This document shows, one piece after another, positions 1 through 9,770 of a DNA stretch of 64,000 nt. Every line of letters starts with the position of its first letter. Position 1 is the stretch's first letter. The position numbers were made by a program, and so were the translations under genes. A model generated the notes under the pieces. It searched no databases, was not told where the DNA came from, and saw only the letters and a program-made list of their open reading frames with translations. Origin of the DNA: Cyclina sinensis (Eukaryota; Mollusca; Bivalvia; Venerida; Veneridae). The stretch covers positions 7,883,030-7,947,029 of the forward strand of contig JAAONU010000004.1 of NCBI GenBank assembly GCA_012932295.1, read 5' to 3'.

Positions 1-397
1 AATCAATTTTTACTATGAAATTCTGGTAAACCAAACAAAATATAAAGTTGTTTGATACGTTTATGTCAAGAAATCTTCAAAACATCGTGCTAAAATCAAG
101 CGTTTTTCTTTCTAACGCTAGGTTTTCCTGAATGATCTTGAAAATGGCAAAGTTCTGAGACAAAACAGTTTTGGAGCAAGAATCTACATTGATTGAAGGT
201 CATCTTAGACCATTAAACAAAAACCAGACAGAAAACATGAAGAAATAATGAGGAAAATATTTACATCACCCCTTCCTAAATCCCTGAAATACACGACTGC
301 GGATGCGTTACAAATCCTCCTTCCAATTGTAACGATTGGACACGGTGTGTCTGCAGAGATCTTTCCAAAGAATGAAGGGGAGATCACTGCGAGGAGA
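1..397. other. No feature seen
   Basis: AT-rich sequence without a convincing coding exon on either strand. The 60-codon minus-strand ORF at 205-387 shows no domain or splice context. The right part becomes less AT-rich toward the possible promoter at about 398. Confidence 0.4.
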
Positions 398-405
398 TGA
401 CGTCA
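398..405 (+). promoter_or_regulatory. CRE-like palindrome TGACGTCA
   Basis: A perfect 8-bp TGACGTCA, the consensus CREB/ATF site, lies 25 bp before the ATG of a possible first coding exon. An 8-bp match arises by chance at low frequency, so its position is the only support. Confidence 0.3.
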
Positions 406-429
406 TTATCTGTAGAACAAACATTAAAA

Positions 430-477
430 ATGGCGGAACAGAATACTGTGAATGCACAACGCACGAGGAGCCTGATT
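430..477 (+). CDS. Possible first coding exon (16 codons)
   Basis: An ATG in strong context (A at -3, G at +4) opens a 16-codon frame, MAEQNTVNAQRTRSLI, that stops exactly at a good donor (ATT|GTAAGC). I do not recognise the peptide. The next plus-strand gene is the DUF229 CDS at 6969, whose probable acceptor is at 6669/6670. Joined to that acceptor, the frame meets TAA at its second codon, so it would act as a 17-codon upstream ORF rather than extend the protein. It could also belong to another gene whose remaining exons I did not find. The splice partner is inferred, not seen. Confidence 0.3.
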
Positions 478-805
478 GTAAGCATCTAACCAGTTAACAG
501 GCTGAAATCTCGAGGCTGAACTCCTTATTAAAAGTGGAAGTATACGGACGAGTGATTTCAGCCTGTGTTTTTTAAACATGGATACAATGTAAGATTCCTT
601 TGCTCTACTCCACTAATGGGAAGTATTAACTCTGCGTGGAGTTTGACGACGAGTTTACAAACACCACTGAACAGTGACCTAAATGTGGGCTACTTGGAAC
701 GATTTCAATCCTTAGAGTTCCCATATATCCGCTTGTTTCACTTTTAATTTATTTCCCGATGGCAACCTTGGAGAGTTCTAGTACTTCAGTTTTTTCTTCA
801 TTTTT

Positions 806-2310
806 TGTCGAGCACGCTTGCGGTGAGCTCGACTTAGTCGCCACTTTTGGCGGATAGTTCGGTGTATGTGCGTCCGTGCGTCCGTCCGGATTTGTCCGGT
901 CTATATCTTGCCCATTCTTTGAAGGATTACAAAATAATTTGGTACAAATGTTCATCATGATGAAATGTTGTGTCGCACACAAATCCTAGGTCCGCCGCTC
1001 AAAGGTCAAGGTCACACTTGTGGGTCAGCGCAAAACCCGTGTCCGGAGGGTTACTTCTACATGCATGGAGGGATTTTAATATAACTCGCGACAAATATTC
1101 TCCATAGTGAGGCGGAATGTTGCGCGAAAAATTCAGGTGTTTGTGGAAAAGGTCAAGGTCACACTTATGGGTCAAAGGTCAAATAACAAAATAAAACATT
1201 CATTTGTGAGTATAACTTCTATATACTTGGATGGATTTTAATATTACTTAGGACAAATGTTCTCCATGTTGAGTTGAATTGTCTTGCGCAAAATGAAGGT
1301 CAAGGTCACAAAAAGTCAAAGGTCAAATAAAAATATTAAAATTTGTTTGTTGGCGCTGAATCTTGTTTATGCATTGAAGTATTATGCTCAGTGGTCAGAG
1401 GAAATGAAAAATTCAGGTGTCTGTGGCAAAGGTCAAGGTCACATTTAGGGGTCAAAGGTCAAATAACAAAATGAAACATTCATTTGTGAGTATAAATTCT
1501 ATACACATGGATGGATTTTAATATAACTTTGCATAAATGTTCTCCATGTTGAGTTGAGTTGTCTCGTGCAAAATGAAGGTCAAGGTCACAAGAGGTCAAA
1601 GGTCAAATAGAAATATTATAATTTGTTTGTAGCTGTAGCTTGCTTATGCTTTGAAGTATTATGCTTAATGGTCGTAGGATTTTGAAATTGTTGAGCAAAC
1701 TTGTGGTGAGGTCGACTAAATCACTGCTTTTCACTTTTGGTGGTTTGGTGTGTGTGCGTCCATCAGTCTGTGTGTCCGTCTAGATGTGTCCGGTCTATAT
1801 CTTGCTCATTCTTTGAAGGATTACAAAATAGTTTGATCCAAATGTTCACCATGATTGGGTTGTGTGTCACACGCAAAACCAGGTCGGCCGCTCAGAGGTC
1901 AAGGTCACACTTGGAGGGTCTGCTCAAAACCCATGTCCGGAGTGTAACTTCTACATGCGTGGATTTTAATATAACTTGGGACAAGTGTTTTCAATAGGGA
2001 GGTGGAGTGTTGCGCGAAAAATTCAGGTGTCTGTGGTAAAGTTCAAGGTCTCACTTCAGGGTCAAAGGTCAAATAACAAATTACAACATTCATTTGTGAG
2101 TATAACTTCTATATACATGGATGGATATAATATAACTTATAAAAAATGTTCTCCATGGTGAGTTGAGTTGCCTTGGGTATAAAGAGAATGTGTTGCACAC
2201 ATCTCACCCATTTATACATCTTTCTCCTTGATCTGAAGCTTATAGTTTTAGGTTTGAATTAAGATGAGCGGACTCGACATTCTGCCCTATGGGCATGTCT
2301 TGTTTTTTTT
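806..2310. repeat. Dimeric interspersed repeat rich in GGTCAAGGTCAC
   Basis: Two related halves (about 806-1690 and 1691-2310) each begin with a GTGAG(C/G)TCGACT-type sequence and a GCGTCCGT/TGTCCG(T/G)C run. They then carry repeated blocks of GGTCAAGGTCAC followed about 20 bp later by GTCAAAGGTCAAAT. Six near-exact copies of the first motif (about 1007, 1152, 1284, 1433, 1577, 1900) and five of the second are visible. The element ends near an ATTCTGCCCTATGGGCAT segment and poly-T. Short ORFs inside are not conserved between halves, so I call it non-coding. Confidence 0.7.
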
Positions 2311-2640
2311 TTTTTGCTGATATGGATGTTGGCTTGAGCTGTAAAAACTTTTCAGCACATCAGCATGTGTGTGTAGACTTCATTCCCTTGTTTATTCTCT
2401 GAACAGAAGGGAAAATCTATTAATCTACGCATGTGTATTGAAATAAAAAATAAATATCATCAGTTTTTGTAGTTCACAGGAGCCGGTATTACATGTGTAC
2501 AAAATACAATAGCGATTTTAACGTCTTACGTCTGCTAAGTCTAGCTTGATTATGTCACTCCGATATAATATTTATACATATAAAAAAATATATAGTCCTA
2601 TCAAGAAGTTTAATATTGGTTTTTTTTTTTTGTTGTTTTT
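2311..2640. other. AT-rich spacer, no gene seen
   Basis: Poly-T runs and AT-rich sequence. No coding exon or named repeat recognised. Confidence 0.4.
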
Positions 2641-3640
2641 TGTGTAGCTTTTAGTATACTGTTTTGTTCGTCCGTCATCCACATTTGCCATGGCAACTAA
2701 AAGGAAGAACCACATGGCCTAGAGCTTATATATTTGGTTTGTAGCATCATCTAGTAGACCTCTACCAAAGTTATTTAAATCATGGCTGTGGGGTCAGAAT
2801 TGGCCCAAACCCAAGGGTCACTTTGATTTTACATAGACTTTTTAAACCAATTCTTGTCACAAACCATTCGGCCTAGGATTTAGATATTTGGCTTGTATCG
2901 TTGTATAGTGAACCATTACCAAGTTTATATAAATCATGGCCCCTGCATCAAAATTGGCACCATCCAAGTTGTCACCTGTTTTTACATTGAGTTATATAGG
3001 AAAAGGTTTTAAGAAAGTGAAAGGCTTTAAGCTAAGATGCATATGGTTCAGAAACTTTTTATGCCCCTACCACTGTGGGGAGGGGAAGGGCGGGAATATA
3101 GATTTGCCCTTGTCACGCTGTCCCCCTGTCTGTAAATAAAACAGTTTGTGTCACGTGTAACTGTAAACATTTAACTGCTAGATCCATGAAACTTTCTAAT
3201 AATAGTTGTCAGAATGTGAACTTATGCACCCTGGTATTTTGACACAAATTTATTGGAGATCAGCGGACTTATTCCCCCCTGATTAGGCAAAAAATTTTTT
3301 GACTTGTGCTACATGTAACTGCTAGAGCCATGAAACTTTCTAAGAATAGTTGTCAGCACAAGGACTTACGCACTCTGGTATTTTGAAGCAAATTCATTGG
3401 AGATTGGCAGACTTATGCCTCTGATTTAACAAAAATAACATTTTTAGATGTCTGTCGCGCTTAACTTCAAACATATAACTGCTAGAGCCATGAAACTTTT
3501 TAAAAACAGTTGTTGGCGTGTAACTTATGCACCTGGGTATTTTGATGCAAATTTATTGGAGACTGACAGAGTTATGCCTCCTGATTAAGCAAAAAATGGC
3601 ATTTTTAGTCTCTTTAATGTTAAGGATAATGTTTTTATGC
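2641..3640. repeat. Decayed tandem-unit repeats of the GTCCGTC / ATGCCCC type
   Basis: A first fragment begins with TTCGTCCGTCATCC and repeats a GGCCTAGAG(or GAT)TTAGATATTTGG phrase. A second begins at about 3059 with ATGCCCCTACCACTGTGGGG and carries three diverged units containing CTAGA(T/G)CCATGAAACTTT at about 3177, 3321 and 3481, that is 140-160 bp apart. ORFs here follow the repeat and are not genes. Confidence 0.55.
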
Positions 3641-4174
3641 ACCTGTAATTGTTCAGGATCTTTTGTGACAATACAGCAGAATCTGGGGGCATCCGTGTCC
3701 TATGGACACATCTCTAGAGAATGGTGGCTGATTTAGGACATTTCGTTCTTTCGTACTGGTGCCACATAATGAAACAACATTTAAAAATTTCTAAGTTTTG
3801 TATTTGTGTGAGTGGCAGAACTATATAATGATACTTGAGGTTAAACTGAACATAACAACATTTTAAAATCTCACCGTGTGCGTCAATTCAAAACTTTTAA
3901 ATGTTGTTTCGTTATGCCACACATGTCAATACAAAGAATTTAATGCCCTAAATCAGCCAACATAGTAAAATGAATATCCTGTGAACAGGTCTGTCTTTGC
4001 AGAGAAAACACAGCTGGTTTATTTTAAACATCCCTGTACAGAGACTGATCTATTGACATAAACTTCTCTGGACCTCTGAACTTGGATCTTTTTAGCTCAC
4101 TTTAGCACAGTGAGCTGATGGTGGCAGTTTGTTGCTTTAAACGACAATTGCTCTTATTGACAGTGCTCTCAAAA
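3641..4174. other. No gene seen
   Basis: AT-rich spacer with short inverted matches: ATTTAGGACATTTCGTTC and TTGTATTGACATGTGTGGC regions mirror each other loosely at 3730-3780 and 3900-3950. No coding or RNA feature supported. Confidence 0.3.
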
Positions 4175-4504
4175 TTAACCGTTAACCTGCTGGAACTGAA
4201 AGTGATCAGCCTTTGCCACCAGTATAGAGCCAGGCCAGACTGCACCTGCTGGAACCGAAAGTGATTAGCCTTTGCCACCAGTATAGAGCCAGGCCAGACT
4301 GCACCTGCTGGAACCGAAAGTGATTAGCCTTTGCCACCAGTATAGAGCCAGGCCAGACTGCACATCCGTGCAGTCTGACCAGGCTCTATACTGTTGGTAG
4401 CTCCATTTTTGTATTTTGATATTGAAATCCCTTAAACTTGAACGGACTGTTCCAATTCAAAGCTGGGCAAATCCATTACAAAATTTCAGCATGTTCAGGG
4501 TTAA
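4175..4504. mobile_element. Small hairpin element with TTAACC/GGTTAA ends
   Basis: Bounded by TTAACCGTTAACC and CAGGGTTAA. A 59-bp unit starting CCTGCTGGAAC is present three times in tandem (4186, 4245, 4304). The last unit pairs with a downstream inverted copy to give a long hairpin: AGTATAGAGCCAGG...CAGACTGCAC, loop, GTGCAGTCTGACCAGG...CTATACT. A single-unit copy in the opposite orientation lies at 37896-38109. No ORF, so this is a non-autonomous element of unknown class. Confidence 0.65.
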
Positions 4505-5402
4505 GGGCAGTTGTCATTATATAAAGATTGCCCCATTGGAAATGGTCCTGCCAGATGGTTCACTTTAAATATGGTTCGTAGAAAATGTTAAAGGTCATGT
4601 GACACGAATTTTTGAACTCGAAATTTTCATAAGAGCGAAAAATATATATCTAACTATGACTGTTTTACAAAATTCCGCGGGTAATTTTCATCTTAAAGAT
4701 GTTTTTATTGCAAATTAAAATCAATATTTTACGCACTTGGTCGCGCGCACCTGTCAAGAGCAAAACCGGAAGTGACGCACATTTATCCCTTGCAACTTTA
4801 CACAGCTGCCTGGATTGTTAACAAAAACTTTAAAATTATGGTGGAAAGTGAAAATGTAGACTGAATATATTAAAAAAACAAAATTGAACAAGTTAAGCTA
4901 ACATCATGAATATACATTATATATATTATATATATTGTACAACTACGTCAGCTATAGTCTGTTTCTTAAATTTCCTATATGCTGTTTGTATAACTGTTAG
5001 CTATTTACATTGTTGTATTACTTACTATACACAAAGATAAACATTCATTCAATCTACGTTCTAAGTTTACTACTACTTACTACGATGAAAATGGCATTGT
5101 ACAGTTACGTCAGTAAATCACTATTCCTTATTAACTAAATGCTGTTTGTATAACTGTTAACACTTTACTTTATGTATTACTATACACTGTCTCTGAAATT
5201 TTCCAAATTCTGTTTCTTTAAAGGTTAACATATTAATTCATGTGTTTCTATACACGAGGATTCCCCCAAAGTTAAAACTTTAAAATATGTTAGTATTAAA
5301 TTATCTACTTTTTCAGGTACTACCGGAAGTTACACATTTGTCTTTTCCTTTAAATTGCTTATCCCCATGTTGTAAAAAATTACATTGGGTGTAATAAAGA
5401 AA
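4505..5402. other. AT-rich spacer with weak ~165-bp tandem repeat
   Basis: Between about 4936 and 5254, phrases such as GCTGTTTGTATAACTGTTA and TATTAC..ACTATACAC recur two to three times at roughly 160-170 bp. The segment at 5340-5402 (ACATTGGGTGTAATAAAG) directly precedes a TCTG microsatellite and resembles the 3' end of a non-LTR retrotransposon. No gene seen. Confidence 0.35.

Positions 5403-5432
<30 letters not shown>
5403..5432 (+). repeat. (TCTG)n microsatellite
   Basis: Seven and a half uninterrupted TCTG units. Confidence 0.9.
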
Positions 5433-5433
<1 letters not shown>

Positions 5434-6154
5434 TAACTAAAAATCATTCATACATGTTAATTGGAACAAGCTATTACATAATGTTTTCACAAGTGTGACT
5501 GATCAAAAGTAATACAATCAATTTGTAAGATCACTTGCCATAAAATTTTGCTATTTGTCTCAACTTTATCATTGATGGGGTCATTAAAAAAGTTAATTGC
5601 TTTGATTTGATAGCTATGCAGAATATACAAGGGTCCCATTTGGTCAGATTAATTTGCATAAATCCCACAGTATAAGGCGTGATTTATGGATCTTTGACAT
5701 TTCATTGTATATTAATTTATAAGCAGACACAAATTTCTACTTGGTGGACATGCCATTATTATTTTTCAAACAATATCCCAACGTGAAAATACACTGTAGT
5801 GTGAATTTCCATTCCAGTGAAACAAATGTTAACACATTAGATATCCTATATTCACTTTAATTTTACTACACTTAAATGAAAAAGAATTTGTTTATGACAT
5901 AAACATCAAATGAGGAAGTGTTACGCAGCAAGTAAAAACGTGGAGGAGATAGTTTTTATATAGAACCACAAAATGGAAGAAATTGGAATATTTATTAATA
6001 TTTATTAAGGTAAAATTACAACCCGTTCTCCCGGCACAAAGTTTGAATTTACTTATAAAAAGCTAGAAGTAATCACATTATTACATTTAATTTACAATTT
6101 ATAGCATGTCGAGTGATGTTGATTGCCAAATGTAACCCGTAGAAATCCACTTGC

Positions 6155-6215
6155 CCTGAGCAGGGTTTGAACTTGGGTAGACCTGATCACAAAGTGGACA
6201 TTCTACTAGGTCAAA
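6155..6215 (-). mobile_element. tRNA-derived SINE fragment
   Basis: On the minus strand, CCTAGTAGAATGTCC (A-box-like) is followed about 20 bp later by CAAGTTCAAACCCTGC (B-box-like, matching GGTTCRAAYCC). This suggests a decayed tRNA-like head. The cloverleaf is incomplete, so I do not call a functional tRNA. Confidence 0.35.
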
Positions 6216-6669
6216 ATAAAAAAAAAGCTGTAAGGAAAAGAGATAGAAGTGCCACTTTATAACTCCTCTCAAAATATCTAGGAAAAATATTCAGGCTTCT
6301 TCTAGTCTGAAATCACAAGACATGATTCTAACATTTGGCATGAAGCATTTTCTGATGGACTACCACCAACATTTTGACGGTGTACTACTTTTATAAACTT
6401 AAACAGTAGGTCAATGATGAAAAATCACCTTTGATGGGATTCTGTTTCAAACAAACAACCTTGAAATCTGACGCTTGAAGCCTTGAACTATTGAAGATCT
6501 AAACTCTGCTGTATGACAGTCATTCACTGCAGTTTGTGTTAGCTTTTGAGTATCATTTATTGATTAAAATAAATTCAACACAAGTACAAAAATTAAATAT
6601 TTCAAAAGCATTAAGTGTTATCCCGTTCTGAGCTTGGCAGAAATCTAGCTTTTCTCTTTCTTGTTTCAG

Positions 6670-6968
6670 ATATAAAAGAAAATCACCAAAGAAACTACAT
6701 CATCAGTTATCAGAATTCTACTTCTTTGAACAGATGGTGACAGTCATTATGAGAAAAACTTCAGCCGAAACGTGTTAAAAGCTTGAGATACATTGTACAT
6801 ATGCATGTGCTTGTGATAAGATTTTTCATCAAGGATCGTGGAGATTTTACTTCCCAGACATATGGCTCCTTCACTGATGTTATTTTTAAATAGACACCAA
6901 AAATCCTTGTAAAAGTGGATTCAGTAAGGATTATTTTAAATAAAGGCTACATTTTTGGTAGTAAGAGA
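6670..6968 (+). other. Probable 5' UTR of the DUF229 gene
   Basis: A strong acceptor (CTCTTTCTTGTTTCAG) ends at 6669. Downstream there is no competing ORF, and an in-frame TAG at 6891 lies before the ATG at 6969. The segment therefore fits a 5' UTR that starts in an upstream exon. The upstream exon is not identified with confidence; 430-477 is one candidate. Confidence 0.4.
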
Positions 6969-8954
6969 ATGGATATGCTCAGAAAATACTGCATTATGAG
7001 ACTTTTCTATCTAAGACGAAATAAACATAAAATTTTAACGTTAATTTCAATTTTACTTCTAGGATTTATATTGACATCATGGAAGACTGGCTCTAGAATG
7101 TTATTAAGAGAGTTATTAATTCAAGAGCATCTTGCTAAAAATGAATGGCTGCTACATACAGATGTCCAGAATCTAATTGGTACTCGTAACCAAACATGTG
7201 TGCATCCTAATATGCCTCTTTGGAACAAAGAGATTGAAAAATATATTGAAATCGCAGAACCAGTCAAGTGTGCTGATGAAAATGACTGGGTATACACCAA
7301 AAATGGACAATTTTATATTTCACTGGCAGCTGAGAAAAAACATGGCAAGTTAAAGTGTAAATATGAACCAATTTTTAGTGCAGATGAAGATTTCGTTGTT
7401 GGTGAATCATATTTTCCAATGCTTAATGGAAGCAAGCTTTTGTCTGATGCATTCAAAGTCTCATGCATAGCTGCAGATGGATATAAATATTCCAATACGC
7501 ATGCATGCATAGCACAACAGTCCCCTAGAATTCCAGTCAAAATGTCATCAAGTTCAGAAAACTTTAATGTTTTGATTCTTGGATTAGACTCCTTATCGCG
7601 ACAAATGTTCATGCGTCTGCTGCCAAAGACTCATAAGTACTTCACTGAAGTTTTGGATGGTTCCCTTCTCGAAGGCTTCAATATTGTAGGAGATGGCACC
7701 ACCCAAGCTTTAATGCCAATGCTGACAGGAAAACGAGAAACAGAAATACCAGAAACACGAAGAGGAAAGCCGGGAGCCAAGCCTGTTGATGAGCTGCTAG
7801 AATTTATATGGACAAAGTATGAAAAGAAAGGTTATGTAACGCAGTGGGCCGAAGATCTGCCACAGTTTGGCTCTTTTAGTCTGAGACTGCTTGGGTTTAA
7901 AAATCAACCAGTGATTCATTACATGAGACCTTTTTACTTGGCAACTGCAAGGAAAGAAAATATATTTACACTCCTTTTTAGAAAAAATAAACATTGTCTT
8001 GGTTCCAGAACGTCGTACAGTGTTTATCTTGACTGGATAAAGGAAGCAATAGAGACAAACAAGGGTAGAAATTTTTTTTCATTTGGGTTTATTTCAGACT
8101 ATAGTCATAACAATAACAAGGATGTTACATTAACAGATCAGCATAATGTGGAATTCTTAAAATATCTCAAATCTCATAGCATTCTGGACAACACTTTCCT
8201 TATACTAATGGGTGATCACGGACTTCGTTATGGACCATTTAGAATGACTGAACAGGGGAAGCTTGAGGAAAGAATGCCCTACTTTGGCTTGTTTGTACCA
8301 ACACAGTTTAGGGAGAAGTTCCCTTCAAAGTATCGAAATTTCGTCGCAAATACAAGGCGCCTTGTTGTTCCTTCAGATATTCATGAAACTTTTCTAGACA
8401 TCATTAATGAGAAAAGTGATTACAAAAAGGCCGGAATAAACCGGTCCATTTATTCTTTATTTACTCCTATACCAGAAACAAGGACTTGCTCAGATGCAGG
8501 TGTTGAGCCCCATTGGTGCGCATGTCTTAAGGCTGATACTGTTTCCATATCAGATCCAACTGTCAAGACTGCCACGCTAAAAATTGTTTCTTTCATAAAT
8601 GATCTTATGCAAGACTTTTCTACCATGTGCCATAAACTGACTTTGAGTAAAATTATAAAAGCAGCTTCATTAGGGACAGATGACAATGTTCTGAAATTCA
8701 AACAATCTGCTGACAGAGATGGACGTGTTGCAGACCTTGGTGATACAACACGTGCTGAACGTGTCCACTATCTGATAACATTCGTAACTCTGCCTGGTTC
8801 AGGAGTGTTTGAAGCAAGTGTATCCATGGACGTAAAGACTGGCAACATAGAAGCTCGGGAGAAACAAATCAGTCGATTAAATGCCTATAATGATGCACCA
8901 AAGTGCATAGAAGATTCCCAACCACAACTAAGGCCATACTGTGTCTGTCGGTAG
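6969..8954 (+). CDS. DUF229 family, sulfatase-like type II membrane protein
   Basis: A 661-aa single-exon coding sequence of the DUF229 family (PF02995), in the alkaline-phosphatase/sulfatase-like superfamily. I start it at ATG 6969 (A at -3, G at +4); the frame is closed upstream by TAG at 6891. Residues 22-38 form one hydrophobic segment after a basic N-terminus, predicting a signal anchor with the rest lumenal or extracellular. Family hallmarks, in order: LILGLDSLSR with Asp207, a YVTQWAEDLPQ block, DYSH with His380, and GDHG with Asp416-His417. These Asp/His sites correspond to likely metal ligands of the superfamily. A Cys-rich HWCACL block lies near the C-terminus. The substrate is unknown; DUF229 proteins are generally uncharacterised. 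Polyadenylation signals follow at about 9473 and 9511. The lack of introns in the coding region contrasts with neighbouring NOM1. Confidence 0.93.
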   Translation: MDMLRKYCIMRLFYLRRNKHKILTLISILLLGFILTSWKTGSRMLLRELLIQEHLAKNEWLLHTDVQNLIGTRNQTCVHPNMPLWNKEIEKYIEIAEPVKCADENDWVYTKNGQFYISLAAEKKHGKLKCKYEPIFSADEDFVVGESYFPMLNGSKLLSDAFKVSCIAADGYKYSNTHACIAQQSPRIPVKMSSSSENFNVLILGLDSLSRQMFMRLLPKTHKYFTEVLDGSLLEGFNIVGDGTTQALMPMLTGKRETEIPETRRGKPGAKPVDELLEFIWTKYEKKGYVTQWAEDLPQFGSFSLRLLGFKNQPVIHYMRPFYLATARKENIFTLLFRKNKHCLGSRTSYSVYLDWIKEAIETNKGRNFFSFGFISDYSHNNNKDVTLTDQHNVEFLKYLKSHSILDNTFLILMGDHGLRYGPFRMTEQGKLEERMPYFGLFVPTQFREKFPSKYRNFVANTRRLVVPSDIHETFLDIINEKSDYKKAGINRSIYSLFTPIPETRTCSDAGVEPHWCACLKADTVSISDPTVKTATLKIVSFINDLMQDFSTMCHKLTLSKIIKAASLGTDDNVLKFKQSADRDGRVADLGDTTRAERVHYLITFVTLPGSGVFEASVSMDVKTGNIEAREKQISRLNAYNDAPKCIEDSQPQLRPYCVCR

Positions 8955-9530
8955 TGGATAATAAAACAGTGTTCCTGGGAAGAATTGTCATCTGCAAGTA
9001 GCGCCACATCTACCAAGGCAGCAGTCAGTACTTATTCTGGGCAGTCTTGCGAATGAATGTTACGCTTCTCTGCACAAAGGCAACCAGGAAATGTGAAAAA
9101 TCTTGACTAAGAAAGACTGCTGTACAATTTGAAGAGTGAAAAGTCTTTATGGCGATCAATACTTCTGAAAGATGCAGTATAAGAGAAACCAAGAAGTTTT
9201 ACCAGTTTATCACATAATAATTGGAAAGAATTGCACATAATTATGTTGCAAGTAAAAACTATTTCAGAGAGCATAAAAACTAAGTTAGCATGACAATGTT
9301 GTAGTTTTCAAGATTAGTCTGAGAAAGTTCTTCAGTAAGAAACTGTATAGAATTTGTTGGCTGAAGAAGACGTCAATATGGAAGGTAAAGACAGATAACA
9401 ATTGAACATACCTGAGTTTACATGTATCTGTCTTTTATATTTTTGTTTTGTGATGATTCAGGATGTAAGTTGAAATAAAAGTCACTCCACATATTTGATG
9501 TCTGTAAAAACAAATAAAGTTGTAAATATG
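8955..9530 (+). terminator. 3' UTR and polyadenylation signals of the DUF229 gene
   Basis: After the TAG stop the sequence has no further ORF. AATAAA occurs at about 9473 and again at about 9511 in the sense strand, giving two plausible 3' ends. Confidence 0.5.
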
Positions 9531-9770
9531 AATGTTATGAGAATGTCTTATAATTAGCAGATAATTTTTAGAATATGAGAGAGGGTCAGGAACATTTCTT
9601 ACTTACGCCCCCACCCCTGCCCGACCAGCCACTTCACGACTCCTTTTTGCCCTTTTTCACTTACCAGCACCCTGCCCTTTTTAGATCCTAGCTGGAGCAC
9701 TGGATTAAGGTACTAGTACCTTCTTATTTTATAAGAAAAATATGTTTTCTCCTGGCAAAGAATAACTTGA
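9531..9770. other. No gene seen
   Basis: A pyrimidine-rich stretch (9605-9690) with repeated CCCTTTTT phrases, otherwise unremarkable. Confidence 0.3.
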
